64,000 bases of DNA from Dugong dugon (lineage: Eukaryota; Chordata; Mammalia; Sirenia; Dugongidae). Both the position numbers and the translations under genes were made by a program. A model generated the notes under the pieces. That model did not search any database and had not been told where the DNA came from. It saw only the letters and a program-made list of their open reading frames with translations. Position 1 is the first letter of the stretch. Each line of letters starts with the position of its first letter. Shown in pieces: positions 35,250 through 46,740 of this stretch. The stretch covers positions 140,214,736-140,278,735 of the forward strand of contig CM057463.1 of NCBI GenBank assembly GCA_030035585.1. The letters run 5' to 3'.

Positions 35250-36280
35250 ATTGATGTTGTTAGGTGCTGTTGAGTCGCTTCCACCTCATAGTGACCTTAT
35301 GCACAACAGAATGAAATGCTGCCTAGTCCTGCACCATCCTCACAATTATTGCTGTGTTTAAGCCCATTGTTGCAGCCACTGTGTCAATCTATCTCTTTGA
35401 AGATCTTCTTTTTCACTTTTTCACTCCTTTACCAAGCATGATATTCCTCTCCAGGGACTGGTCCCTCCTGATAACGTGACCAAAGTACTTGAGACAAAGT
35501 CACGCCATCCTCATTTCTAAAGAACATTGTGGCTGTATTTCTCTCCTAAGACAGATTTGTTCATTCTTCTGGCAGTCCATGGTATATTCAAGATTCTTCG
35601 CCAACACCAGTAATTCAAAGGCATCAATTCTTTCTCGGTCTTCCTTATTCATTGTCCAGCTTTTGCATTCATAGAGGTAATTGAAAATACTATGACTTGG
35701 ATCAGGCACACCTGAGTCCTCAAAGTGACATCTTTGCTTTTTAACACTTTAAGGAGGTCTTTCACAGCAGATTTGCCCAATGCAATACACCATTTAATTT
35801 CTTGACTGCTGTTTCCATGGGCGTTGATTGTGGATCCAAGAAAATGAAATCTTTGACAACTTCAATCTTTTCTCCACTTATCATGATGTTGCTTATTGGT
35901 CCAATTGGGAGGATTTTTCTTTTCTTTATGTTGAGGTGTAATCCATACTGAAGGCTGTAGTCTGTGATCTTCATCAGTAAGTGCTTCAAGTCCTTTCCAC
36001 TTCTGTGTCATCTCTATATCTCAGGTTGTTAATGATTCTTCCTCCAATCCTGATGCTATATTCTTTTTGGCATAGTCCAGCTCCTTGGCTTATTTTCCAG
36101 CATACAAATTAAATAAACACCCCTGACACACACCTTTTCTGATTTCAAACCAAGCAGGATCTCTTTTTTCAGTTCTACGACTGCCTCTTGGTCTTTGTAC
36201 AGGTTCCACACGAACACAATTAAGTGTTCTGGAATTCCCATTATTTGTAAGGTTATCCATCGTTTGCTATGTTGGAGGAG
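35250..36280 (-). mobile_element. RTE (BovB-like) LINE, 3' half, degraded
   Basis: The plus strand begins with the shared tail (GTTAGGTGCTGTTGAGTCG) and runs back through the reverse-transcriptase ORF. Readable minus-strand fragments include NIKKRKILPIGPISNIMISG, EIEVVKDFIFL-like sequence (IEVVKDFIFLDPQS), CKSWTMNKEDRERIDAFELL and MGIPEHLIVFVWNLYKDQEA. The catalytic YADD region near 36000 is not recoverable by eye. It lies inside the L1M 3' UTR, which resumes at about 36280. Confidence 0.85.
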
Positions 36281-36775
36281 ATAAATGCAATGTGTGATAA
36301 TTGACTAGATCCTGGCTCTTTAAAAAAATATATATTGGTGAGACAACTGACAAAATTTGAGTAAACTCTGTAGATTAATTAAAATTATTGTATTAATGCT
36401 AATTTCCTGTTTTTGAACATTGTGTTATACAAAATGTTAATATTTGGCAAAGATGAGTGAAAGGTATGCAGGAATCCTTTGTACTATTTTTGCAGCTTTT
36501 TTGATTCTGAAGAGTTAATTTTTTTAATCTCAAAAAGGAAATTAAAATTTAATTTAAAAAATTAAGAAAATGATAGACCTAAGAATAATAATAGAAAAAT
36601 ACAAGAAGTTGTTAACAAAAAAATAATTCAGAACTTGATGGTTACTGATGTAGTTTTTCAACTTTTCAAGCAACAATTATGCTTTTTATGTTTTACTTTG
36701 TGTTTCAAAACACTTTCCTTTCTAAATGGGAAGCTATCAATTTTCTGTAACACAGATGTTATCCTAATTTCCAAA

Positions 36776-37797
36776 TATCTTAGTTTCCTAGGGCTGCCAT
36801 AACAAAAAAAAAACATAAAGTGATTACTTTTGTGTGTGGCCTTTCTGGCCGTGGTCTGGTAACTCCCATCCAAGTGACTGGGCAGAACTGTGTGATAAGG
36901 TAATTGTGGCCCACCAAAGGAATTGGTCAGTTTTGCCTTAAAAAAGAGCCAATTCCAGGGCAGAGAGTAGGAGCCCGCCACCACCATGGAAGGAGAGACC
37001 AGCAGGAGAGACAGAAGAGACCAGCAGGAGAGACCCAGCAACAGAGGCTTGGCAGCAGGAAATGGCGCAGTGTGCATCCCTGCCCACAGAGAGAGAAAGC
37101 TAAGTGCCTATGGGCAGAGACTGAGGGCCAGGGAGAGGTGTTCCTGTGAGCCCAGCTAAGGAGAGCCTATCCTGATGGAAAAAATATATCCCGAGTATTC
37201 TTGAACCTGAATTGTAACTCCTTATTTCCCAATTCATTGCCATTGCAATGAATTATCAAACCCAGTAGAGAGGGCTGCAGGTGGGGCAGTTGGTATCAGA
37301 ATTAGTAAAGACGGCGGAGAGAGGAGGCTTGTCTGGCCTCCACCTCATGTGAGTCAGCCTTGCACTATTGGTCTTGGTTCTCCTTCCCCCTTGTGGTATT
37401 GGAGGAGGTCAGACACTTCCCCCAACCCATATTTACAGGGTGGCTTTGAAGAACAGAAATTTATTTTCTCACAGATCTGGAGGCTAAAAGTTTAAATCAG
37501 GGTTTCATCCATTTTGACTCCTTCTGTGGGCCTCTCTCCGAGTTTCTGGTGACTGACAGCCATCCTGGTGTTTCTGTGCTGCTTATAGATGCATCTGTCT
37601 CCAAAATCACATGGCGTCTCCCCTGTGTGTCTCTCTGTGTTTGTACCTATGACTTGTGAGTTATAAGGCACCAATCAGAAGGGATTAAGTTTAGAACCTA
37701 TCTTACTCTGGCATGACTTCATTAACATTAACACTCAAAGGTAGAAGGATTAGGATTCCAACATATGTTTTGGAAGAACACAATACAATCCATAATA
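36776..37797 (-). mobile_element. MaLR-type LTR, fossil, split by another insert
   Basis: The left part (36776-36822, TCTTAGTTTCCTAGGGCTGCC) and the right part (37431-37797, GAACAGAAATTTATTTTCTCACAG to CAATCCATAATA) are the two ends of one LTR of the same general kind as those at 31745 and 34702. They are separated by about 600 bp of unrelated sequence. It is a fossil with no coding content. Confidence 0.72.
36823..37430. mobile_element. LTR-like insert, unassigned family, fossil
   Basis: This is a block of about 600 bp inside the LTR above. The left edge begins near TGTGTGTGGCCTTTCTGG and the right edge lies near CCCCCAACCCA. It carries direct copies of GAGACCAGCAGGAGAGAC near 36995-37030 and a primer-site-like TTGGTATCAGAA near 37290. 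A candidate TTAC duplication is too short to trust. The family and orientation are uncertain. Confidence 0.45.
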
Positions 37798-37929
37798 CCG
37801 AATATAATGAAATACCACACAGGAACACTATATCTAATGATGTTAGAGGTCACATATTCACAAATGATCCAATGTTTACACTAACTTGAGACCAATGACC
37901 AAGTCCTGTCCGCTCTACCGCTTAACTAC

Positions 37930-38461
37930 CATCATGGATTGAATTGTGTCCCCCAAAAACGTCTGTCAGCTTGACTGGGTCATGATTCCCAGCACTGTGT
38001 GATTATGTAATCTGATGTGATTTCCTTATGTGTTGTAACCTCTATCACTAGGATGAGGTTATATGTGATTTCCTTATGTGTTGTAACTCTGTCACTATGA
38101 TGAGTTTATACTGACGAGGTCTACAAGATTGGATAGTGTCTTAATCCAATCTCTTTTGAGGTATAAAAGAGAGAAGCAAGTAGAGACACATGGGAACCTC
38201 ACACCACCAAGAAAGCAGTGCCGGGAGTAGAGCACATCCTTTGGACCAGAGGTTCCTGCACTGAGATGCTCCTAAACCAAGGGAAGACTGATGCATCACA
38301 AGGACCCTGCTCCAAAGCCAACAGAGACAGAAAGCCTTCTCCTGGAGCCGACACCCTGAATTTGGACTTGTAGCCTACTGGACTATTCGAGAATAAACTT
38401 CTCTTTGTTAAAGCCATCCACTTGTGGTATTTCTGTTATAGCAGCACTAGATGACTAAGAC
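37930..38461 (+). mobile_element. Solo LTR, MaLR/ERVL-type subfamily B, fossil
   Basis: It begins CATGGATTGAATTGTGTCCC and ends GCAGCACTAGATGACTAAGA. It matches the right-hand LTR of the element at 9495-11514 along its length. An internal near-duplicate (GTGATTTCCTTATGTGTTGTAA twice, about 38018-38085) makes it longer than that copy. It is non-coding. Confidence 0.8.
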
Positions 38462-38737
38462 AGTTACCTCTGGACTTTCTCAGGTCTCTCTAAGTTCACA
38501 GCCACTAAAACATGTCACCAAATTGGCTTCACTGGAGCCACATGATTGTTCTTAGAATAGAGAATTGGCCATATTACAGTCCCTTTAGACTACATCTAAC
38601 GGAGAAGAGGTATTCTATCAAGAGGAAATCAGGGTGCAGATAATTATAAAGCAAAGTATAAGTGGAACATGAAATAATGAAGAGCACTGGGGCTTTGGAA
38701 GAACCTTGATGGTGTAGTGGTTAAGAGCTCAGCTGCT

Positions 38738-39379
38738 GGACTCGAGGCAACATGGCGCTATAGACAGAAGCACCACACTGTCCCTCCACAGCAAAGATCT
38801 GAAAACCTAAGTCAAATAGAGACACAAGTCAATCCTGAAACCCTAAGCATCAAATGAAGAGACAAAGAAATCAGCCAAGCACCGAATGGAATAAGAAACA
38901 GACAGACAACAGAGAGCGAGAAGACATACATGCAGAGGCCCCCTATCAGCTAATGCAGCACAGATCTACCATCGTGGCCTCCTATCGGAGATTGGTGAAT
39001 GGGGATATGACAAAGCAGCTTCATGAAATTTCCAGCAGGAGACAGAACAACTGGTAACCAGCAATACACGCCTTCCCACCCCCCATCCTTCTTCACCCTT
39101 ACTTGGCCTCCTCTGCTTTCTGCACCCACAGTCTCTTGGCTGGAAAGCACCGGCTTCACACCAGGTGCTGCTTGGATTCCACCCACCTGCACTGGCTGGC
39201 TCCCAGAGTGCCATTTGTTGGCTGTTGGTAAGTGCACAGCCCACCTGCTCAGACAGAACCAAATAAAACTAAAAAGCAGGACTAAATACACAAATCTACA
39301 ATCAATAAATGAGGTAAATAACTACTGAATGCCCCAAAGATAGCAGATAATATCAAAACATATACAAAAACAGGACAGG
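38738..39379 (+). promoter_or_regulatory. L1 5' UTR, short version
   Basis: About 640 bases, against about 1640 in the minus-strand L1. The 5' part (TCCCTCCACAGCAAAGATCT, CCCTATCAGCTAATGCAGCA, CTGGAAAGCACCGG-type blocks) and the 3' part (CACCTGCTCAGACAG, AATCTACAATCAATAAATGA) match that copy, while the purine-rich middle is missing. The joint lies around 39220-39245. Confidence 0.75.
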
Positions 39380-40210
39380 ATGGTTCCAGTAGGCATGCAA
39401 AATAAAACACCAGATGACTTTCCAGTAGAAGAAAAGGCACTAGAACTACCTGATAGGGAATTCAGATCTCTAAGCTTCAGAGCTATTCAAGAGTTGAAGC
39501 AAAAAGCAGACAAAAATGAGGAAACAATAGACAAATTCATGGAAAATACAGACCAAAAAAAAAAAAAGGAAGAATTTAGGAAAATAATACAAGAACAAAA
39601 TGGTAAAATAAATTCACAACTAGAAATCATACAAAAACAACAAGTAGAAATCCAAAAGATAAACAACAAGATTTCAGAAATGGACAGTGTCATAGAAGGG
39701 CTGAGGAGCAGGTGTGAAACAAGGGAAGACAGAATCAGCAAAATTGAAGACAAACACTTGGATACAACTCTGAGGAAAAATCAGAAACAAGAACAAAGAA
39801 AAATGAAGAAACCCTGAGAATTATGTGGGATACAATCAAAAGCAAAAATTTGCAAGTTATTGGAGTTCCGAAACAGGGGAAGAAAACAGAAAACACAGAG
39901 CAGATCATTGAAGAACTGCTGACAGCAAACTTCCCGAATATCATGAAGGATGAAAAGCTGGCCATCCAAAAACATCAAAGAACCCCATAAGGGATAGACC
40001 CCAAAATAAAATCACCAAGTCATATCATAATCACACTCACTAAAACCAAAGACAGAGAATCCTGAGACCAGCTCGAGAAAAACAAAAAGTCACATACAGA
40101 GGAGAAACAATAAGACTAAGCTTGGATTATTCGCCAGAAACAATGCAGGCAAGAAGGCAATGGGATGACATACATAAAACCTTGAAAGAAAAAACGTGTC
40201 AGTGAAGAGT
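39380..40210 (+). pseudogene. L1 ORF1 remnant
   Basis: The frame opens MVPVGMQNKTPDDFPVEEKA, runs through the coiled coil with an A-run giving QKKKKEE, and is lost near 39775, where a few bases present in the other L1 are missing. RRM-like and C-terminal segments continue in other frames (LQVIGVPKQG, NFPNIMKDEKLAIQ, PETMQARRQWDDIHKTLKEK). The C-terminal end past WDDIH is present here, unlike the copy at 3061-3912. Confidence 0.85.
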
Positions 40211-40807
40211 AATATATCCTACAAAACCCTAGTTCAAATATGATGGTGAAATTAGGATATTTCCGGACAAACAGAAATTAAGGGACTATGTAAAAACCGA
40301 ACCAAACTTATAAGAGTTATTAAAGGCAGTCCTTCCATCTGAGAACTAACATCAGACCACAGGCTGAATCTAGGATGCAGGATCATACCAGCCCAATACC
40401 AACCTAGGAAATGAACTCTCCAGGACTATCCAAAACCAAAAGAATTACAACAGGGAACCAGAAAGGTTAATCTGTAAAGGACAATGACATCAGAACAATA
40501 AAAGAGGGAATAAATGGTGTAGGTATAGAACCTTCTAACCGAGAGGAAGTCAAGGTGATACCAAGTAATAATCGACTAGTTCAAACCTAGGAAGATAAGG
40601 GTAAATATAAAGGTAACCACAAAGAAAGTTAACAAACTGACTCATCAAAATAAAGAAGAAAAACATAAAATCTCAGTAAAAGCAAAACTTACAAAAGAAA
40701 AACAAAAGAGAAAAAAAAAAAACCACACAAACAAAAGGAATTCAGCACAGGAGAATAAAAGGAACAAAGAAAATGTCAGCACCACAAAAAAAAAGAAGCA
40801 CTACAAA

Positions 40808-43800
40808 ATGACAGAAATAAACTCACACCTATCAATAATTACACTGAATGTAAATGGCCTCAATGCACCCATAAAGTGACAGAGAGTGACAGAATGGATA
40901 AACAAACAGAATCCATCGATATGCTGTCTACAAGAGACACACCTTAGAAACAAAGAGATAAATTTATTGAAAATCAAAAGATGGAAAAAATATATAAGCA
41001 AACAGCTACCAAAAAAGAGCAGGAGTGGCAATACTAATCTCAGATAAAATAAACTATAAAACAAAATCCACCATAAAAGACAAAGAAGGGCACTATATAA
41101 TGATTAAGGAGACGATCCATCATGAAGACATAACCATAATAAACATCTACACACCCAATGACAGGGCTCCAAAATACATAAAACAAACTCCAGCAGCACT
41201 GAAAAGAGAAATAGACTGTTTCACAATAATAGTAGGAGACTTCAGCACACCACTCTTGGTAAAGGACAGAACATCTAGAAAGAAACTCAACAAAGATACA
41301 GAAGACCTAAAGGGCACATCAGCCAACTTGACCTCATAGACATATATAGAACACCACACCCAACAGCTGCAAAGTACACATTCTTTTCCAAAGCACATGG
41401 AACATTTTCCAGAATAAACCACATCCTAGGCCACAGAGCAAGCCTCAACAACATCCAAAACGTTGAGATAATACAAAGTAACTTTTCTGACCACAATGCC
41501 ATCAAGGTAGAAATTAACAACAGGAAGAGCAAGGAAAAAAAATCAGTTACATGGAAACTGAATAACATCCTGCTTACAAACCACTGGGTAATAGAAGCAA
41601 TCGGAGATGGAATCAAAAAAATCCTAGAATCAAATGAGAATGAAAATACATCGTACCAAAATCTTTGGGACACAGCAAAGACAGAACTCAGAGGACAAAT
41701 CATAGCAATAGATGCACACATCAAAAGAAAGAAAGGGAAAAAATCAAAACATTAACTATGGAACTTGAACAAATACAAAGAGAAATGCAAAAAAAAGCTC
41801 ACAGCCACTAGAAGAAAGGAAATAATAAAGATTACAGCAGAAATAAATGAAATGGAGAACAGAAAAACAATGGAAAGAATCAACAAAACCAAAAGTCCGT
41901 TCTTTGAAAGGATCAACAAAATTGACAAACCACTGGCCAGACTGACAAAAGAAAAACAGGAGAGGACACAAATAACCCATATAAGAAATGAAGTGGGGGA
42001 CATTACAACAGACCCAACTGAAATAAAAAGGATCATAACAGAGTATTATGAAAAACTATACTCCAACAAATTTGAAAACCTAGAGGAAATGGATGAATTT
42101 CAAGAAACACAGTACCTACCCAAAGTAACACAAAGTGATGTTGAAAATCTGAACACTCCCATAACAAGAGAAGAGATTGAAAAAGTAATTTAAAAAAAAA
42201 AAAAAAATCCCAGCAAAAAAAAAGCCCTGGCCTAGATGGCTTCACTGGAGAATTCTACCAAACATTCAGAGAAGAGCTTATACCAGTACTACTCAAACTA
42301 TCTCAGAACATAGAAAAGGAAGCGACACTTCTGAATTCATTCTATGAAGTCAGTACAACCCTGATACCAAAACCAGGCAAAGATGCCACAGAAAAAGAAA
42401 ATTACACACCAATATCTCTCATGAATATAGATGCAAAAATTCTCAACAAAACAGTAGCCAATAGAATTCAGCATCATATCAAATAAATAATACACCACGA
42501 CCTAGTAGGAGTCATACCAGCTATGCAAGGATGGTTCAACATTAGAAAAATCAATCAATGTAATCTACCACATAAATAAAAGGAAAGAAAAGAATCACAT
42601 GATCATCTCAATTGACGCAGAAAAGACATTCAACAAAATCCAACACCCATTCCTGATAAAAACTCTCAATAAAATATGTATAGAAGGGAAATTTCTCAAC
42701 ACCGTACAGGGCATCTATGCAAAACCAATGGCCAGCATCATTCTTAATGGAGTGAGGCTGAAAACACTCCCCTTGAGAACAGGAACAAAACAAGGATGCC
42801 CTTTATCTCCGCTCCTATTTAACATTGTGCTGGAAGTCCTAGCTAGAGCAATAAGGTAAGAAAAAGGAAACAAAGGGAATCCAAATTGGTAATGAAGAAG
42901 TTAAACTTTCCCTGCTTGTGGATGATATGAGAGTATACACAGGAAACCCTAAAGAATCCAGGAAAAAACTGCTGGAACTAATAGAAAGTTTCAGCAGAGT
43001 AGCAGGATACAAGATAAACACACAAAAATTGGTTGGATTCCTATACACCAATAAAGAGAAAGATGAAATGGAAATCAAGAAAAAATACCATTTATAATAG
43101 CCCCTAAAAAATAAAATACTTAGGAATAAATTTAACCAGGCATATAAAAGACCCATACAAAGAAAACTACAAAACACTACTGCAAGAAACCCAGAGGGAT
43201 CTACATAAATGGAAAAACACACGATGCTCATGGATAGGTAGACTCAACATTGTGAAAATGTCAATTCTACCCAAAGCAATTTACAAATACAATGCAATCC
43301 TGATCCAAATACCAACAACATTCTTTAAAGAGATGGAAAAACTAATCATTAACTTTATATGGAAAGAGAAGAAGCCCCAGATAAGTAAAGCACTATTGAA
43401 CCAGAAGAATAATTTAGGAGGACTCGCAGTACCTGACCTCAGAACCTACTATACAGTTATGGTAGTCAAAACAGCCTGGTACTGGTACAACGACAGATAC
43501 ATTGATCAGTGGAACAAAATTGAGAACTCAGATGTAAATCCATCCACCTATGGTCACCTGATCTTTGACAAGGGCCCGAAGTCCATCAAATGAGGAACAG
43601 ACAGTCTTTTTAACAGATGGTGCTGGCAAAACTGGATACCCATCTGCAAAAAAATGAAACAGGACCCATACATCACACCATATACAAAAACTAATTCAAA
43701 TGGGCCAAAGACCTAAATATAAAGCCAAAAACTATAAAGTTCATAGAAGAAAAAATAGGATCAACACTAGAGGCCCTAATACACTGCATTAACAGGATAC

Positions 43801-44550
43801 AAACCATAACCAACAATACAGAAACTCCAGAAGATAAGCTCGATAACGGGTTTTCTAAAAATTAAACACTTACGCTCATCAAAAGACTTCATCAAAAGAT
43901 TAAAAAGAGAACTTACACACTGGGAAAAAAATTTTGGACATTACAAGTCAGAGAAAGTTCTAATCTCTAAAATCTACAAGAAAATCCAACACCTCTGCAA
44001 CAAAAAGACAAATAATCCAATTTAAAAATGGGCCAAGGAAATGAACAAATACTTCACCAAAGAAGACATTTACGCTGCCAATAGACACGAGGAAAACGCG
44101 ATCACTAGCCATTAGAGAAATGCAAATTAAAGCCACAGTGAGATACCATCTCACGCGGGCGTTACTGGCATGAATCAAAAAAACTGGAAATAACAAATGT
44201 TGGAGAGCACGTGGGGAGATCGGAACCCTTATTCACTGCTGGTGGGAGTGCAAAATGACACACCCACTTTGGAAAATGATGTGGCATTTCTTTAGAAAGC
44301 TAGAAATAGAAATACCATACGATCCACAATCCCACTCCTACGAATATAACCCAGAGAAATAAGAGTAGACATATGCACACCCGTGTTCATTGCAGCATTG
44401 TTCACAATAGCAAAAAAATGGAAACAACTTAGATGCCCATTAACAGATGAATGGATAAACAAATTATGGTACATACACACAATGGAGTATTATGCAACAA
44501 TAAAGAACAACGATGAATCTGTGAAGCATCCCGTAACATGGAGGACATTA
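40808..44550 (+). pseudogene. L1 ORF2 remnant (endonuclease, reverse transcriptase, C-terminal)
   Basis: The start ATG is at 40808 (MTEINSHLSIITLNVNGLNA), with an early stop near 40878. Endonuclease parts: MAILISDKINYK (41025), ETIHHEDITIINIYTPN, IVGDFSTPLL. Reverse-transcriptase parts: [20 protein letters not shown] (41880), [20 protein letters not shown] (42599), [20 protein letters not shown], and the catalytic block near 42914-42940, which reads SLLVDDM instead of the usual FADDM, so both Asp remain. C-terminal parts: KAIYKYNAILIQIPTTFFKE (43276), NNLGGLAVPDLRTYY. Many breaks make it a clear pseudogene. Confidence 0.9.
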
Positions 44551-45689
44551 TGCTGAGTGAAATAAGTCAGTCAAAAAAAAGGCAAATATTGTGAGACCTC
44601 CACTGTAAAAACTCATGAAAAAGTTTACACACAAAAAGAAACAATTCATTGTTGGTTACAAGGGATGGGAGGGGTGGGGGGGGGAACTAAATAGACAATA
44701 GATAAGTGGTAACTTTGGTGAAGGGTAAGACAGTACACAATACTGAGAGAGCCAGCACAACTTGTACAAGTTCCATAGACACATCCAAACTCCCTGAGGG
44801 ACTGAATTGCTGGGCTGAGGGCTGCGGGGACCATGGTCTCCGGGAACATCTAGCTCGATTGGCATAACACAGTTTACAAAGAAAATGTTCTACATAGCAT
44901 CTGGGGTCTTAAAAGCCTGTGAGCAGCCATCTAAGATAGTCCACTGGTCTCACCCTTTCAGGAGCAAGGGAGAAAGAAGAAAAAAAGATACAAGATTAGT
45001 CCAAAGGACTAATGGACCACAACTACCATGGCCTCCACTAGACTGAGTTCAGTACAGCTAGATGGTGCCTGGCTACCACCACTGACTGCTCTGAGCAGGG
45101 TCACAACAGAGGGTTCTTTACAGAGCTGGAGAAGAATGTAGAACAAAATTCTAACTCACAAACTAAAGTCCAAATTTACTGACAGAGACTGGAGAAACCC
45201 GAGAGTATGGCCCCCGGACACCCTTTTAGCTCAGTAATGAAGTCACTCCCGAGGTTCACCCTTCAGCTAAAGATTAGACAGCCCCATAAAACAGAACGAG
45301 ACCAATGGGGCACCACAGTCCAGGGACAAGGACTAGAAGGTAGGAGTGGACAGAAAAGCTGGTAATAGGGAACCCAAGGTTGAGAAGTGACAATGTTGAT
45401 ACATCGTGGGGTTGTTAACCATTGTCATAAAACAGTACGTGTGCTAACTGTTTAATGAGAAACTATTTGTTCTGTAAACCTTCATCTAAAGTACAATCAA
45501 TTAAAAAAAAGAGTTCGGCTGTTAACGAAAAGGTTTGCAGTTCGAATCCACCAGGCACTCCTTGGAAACCCTATGGGGCAGTTCTACTCTGTCCTATAGG
45601 GTCGCTATGAGTCGGAATTCACTCAACGGCAGTGGGTTTGTTTTTTTTTGGGGGGGGCTTTGGAATCTTATGCACCTGTAGATGAGTCT

Positions 45690-45860
45690 CAGTTTATAAC
45701 TGACTTGGTTTTGTGACTATGAGCAAAGGTTCTTCTACTATAAAGCAGGATAATTCCATCTATCTGTTGCTCAGCTTTGAGAATTAAATAAGATAACTCA
45801 GTTAAAGCACTCAGCGTTGTGGTCATAAAGGATTCTCAATAAATGTTTACTCTCTTCTTC
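45690..45860 (+). repeat. MIR SINE
   Basis: GTGACTATGAGCAAAGGTTC, GAGAATTAAATAAGATAACT, AAAGCACTCAGCGTTG and CAATAAATGTTTAC follow the MIR pattern. Confidence 0.65.
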
Positions 45861-46740
45861 ATTTCTTTCTCCTCTCAATAGAACGGAATAACTACTCTTG
45901 GTATTAGAATTCTTTTACTTTCAGGTGAAAAAAAAAATCCAAATATAAGCTGACTTAAGCATAAAAAAGGAATTTATGGGCTGGTGAAAGAAAATCCATG
46001 GCTATAACTAGTTTCAGCACAGATTGCTGTGAGACTCAAATGTTATTAGATGTGGTTTCCCAGATGGTTACTTACTCTGCATCTGTACCAGATTAGCCGG
46101 AGAATGTGGGAGGGGAAAAAAAAACACAAGCATGCAAACTGGGCCTCCTTTTAAATTTATGACTACACATCTCAAAATGTTATGGAATTTGATTCATTGC
46201 TTTGGAATCTCACTATATTTCTCCTCTGACTTCAAAAAGCCAATTCCTCTGAAGCATAATCCAAGACCATCCTCTTCTTGTTAATGTCATCTACTAAACC
46301 CAGTCGTTTCCCCTGATTCCCTGCAAGGTTTAGCCACTGATCCACTGTCTTTATTACTACTGTCATATTCACAGAGTTCAACATCAAGATGAGTGGTGCA
46401 AACAACATCTTAGCCAACATAACACCATATCATCTTAGCTCCATACTCTTATGGTCTTACACTATACCTTCTAATTACCAATAAGTTTATCACCACCAAA
46501 ATTTTTCAAGCATTCAGTTTTCAAATCATCAACTCAAATCAAGTAAATCCATTTTAACAGTTTCATACACTGATAAACAATGCATTGACTATACCAGTTA
46601 TCCACCATCCATAACCCTATCCCCATTCACATCTCCCACCTTGCATCACTTCCTTGCATACTCTCCCCCCCCCCCCCCCACACACACATCTTTATCTCTC
46701 TACTTCTTCCTCTATTGTATTGGTCTAACAATACCCTAGC
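45861..46740. other. Unrecognised sequence with a C(15)/CA tract
   Basis: No gene is seen. C(15) at 46665-46679 is followed by a short CA repeat. The right end grades into the RTE at about 46740 and its true 5' border is unclear. Confidence 0.4.

Larger units (their letters stand above)
29590..36560 (+). mobile_element. Old L1M 3' end, heavily interrupted
   Basis: The last ORF2-like part and 3' UTR of an ancient L1 run from about 29600 (TGGGGAAAAGAGGAACTTTC, GGAATTTGGCAATGTCT, GGAAACAACCTAAATGCC) to about 31740. They resume at 35156-35245 (GTAAAATAACTGGTTAGTAC, TTTTCAAAAGTGTCAAAG) and again at 36280-36560 (TGATCCTGG-like ACTAGATCCTGGCTC, GACAACTGACAAAATTTGAG). Between these pieces lie a 117-bp inverted-repeat element, a MaLR provirus and an RTE. 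Because the same L1 picks up after each insert, the order of events can be read directly. Confidence 0.78.
38738..45510 (+). mobile_element. L1 LINE, complete length, inserted in an AfroSINE
   Basis: Order: 5' UTR (38738-39379), ORF1 (39380 to about 40210), spacer, ORF2 (40808 to about 44550), 3' UTR with a G-rich run at 44667-44684, then a short A-tail (45503-45510). The 5' end carries a YY1-like CAACATGGCG. The SINE sequence AAGAGCTCAGCTG (38723-38735) recurs as AAGAGTTCGGCTG (45509-45521), the aged target duplication. ORF1 and ORF2 are both broken, and the copy is presumed inactive. It is the same L1 lineage as 1-5554 but has a shorter 5' UTR. Confidence 0.93.
38700..45653 (+). repeat. AfroSINE split by a 6.8-kb L1
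   Basis: The head is at 38700-38737 (CTTGATGGTGTAGTGGTTAAG, AGCTCAGCTGC) and the rest at 45511-45653 (GTTAACGAAAAGGTTTGCAG, TTCGAATCCACC, GGGTCGCTATGAGTCGG). GGGGCTTTGGA lies on both outer sides (38689-38699 and 45654-45664), the SINE's own 11-bp target duplication, which proves that the two parts were one element. Confidence 0.92.

Noticed and set aside
36995-37035. Short direct repeats that might suggest a CRISPR-like array
   Set aside because: Only two imperfect copies without regular spacers, in mammalian repeat DNA.
36658-37077. 139-codon minus-strand frame
   Set aside because: It crosses an LTR border into an unrelated insert, so the frame is accidental.
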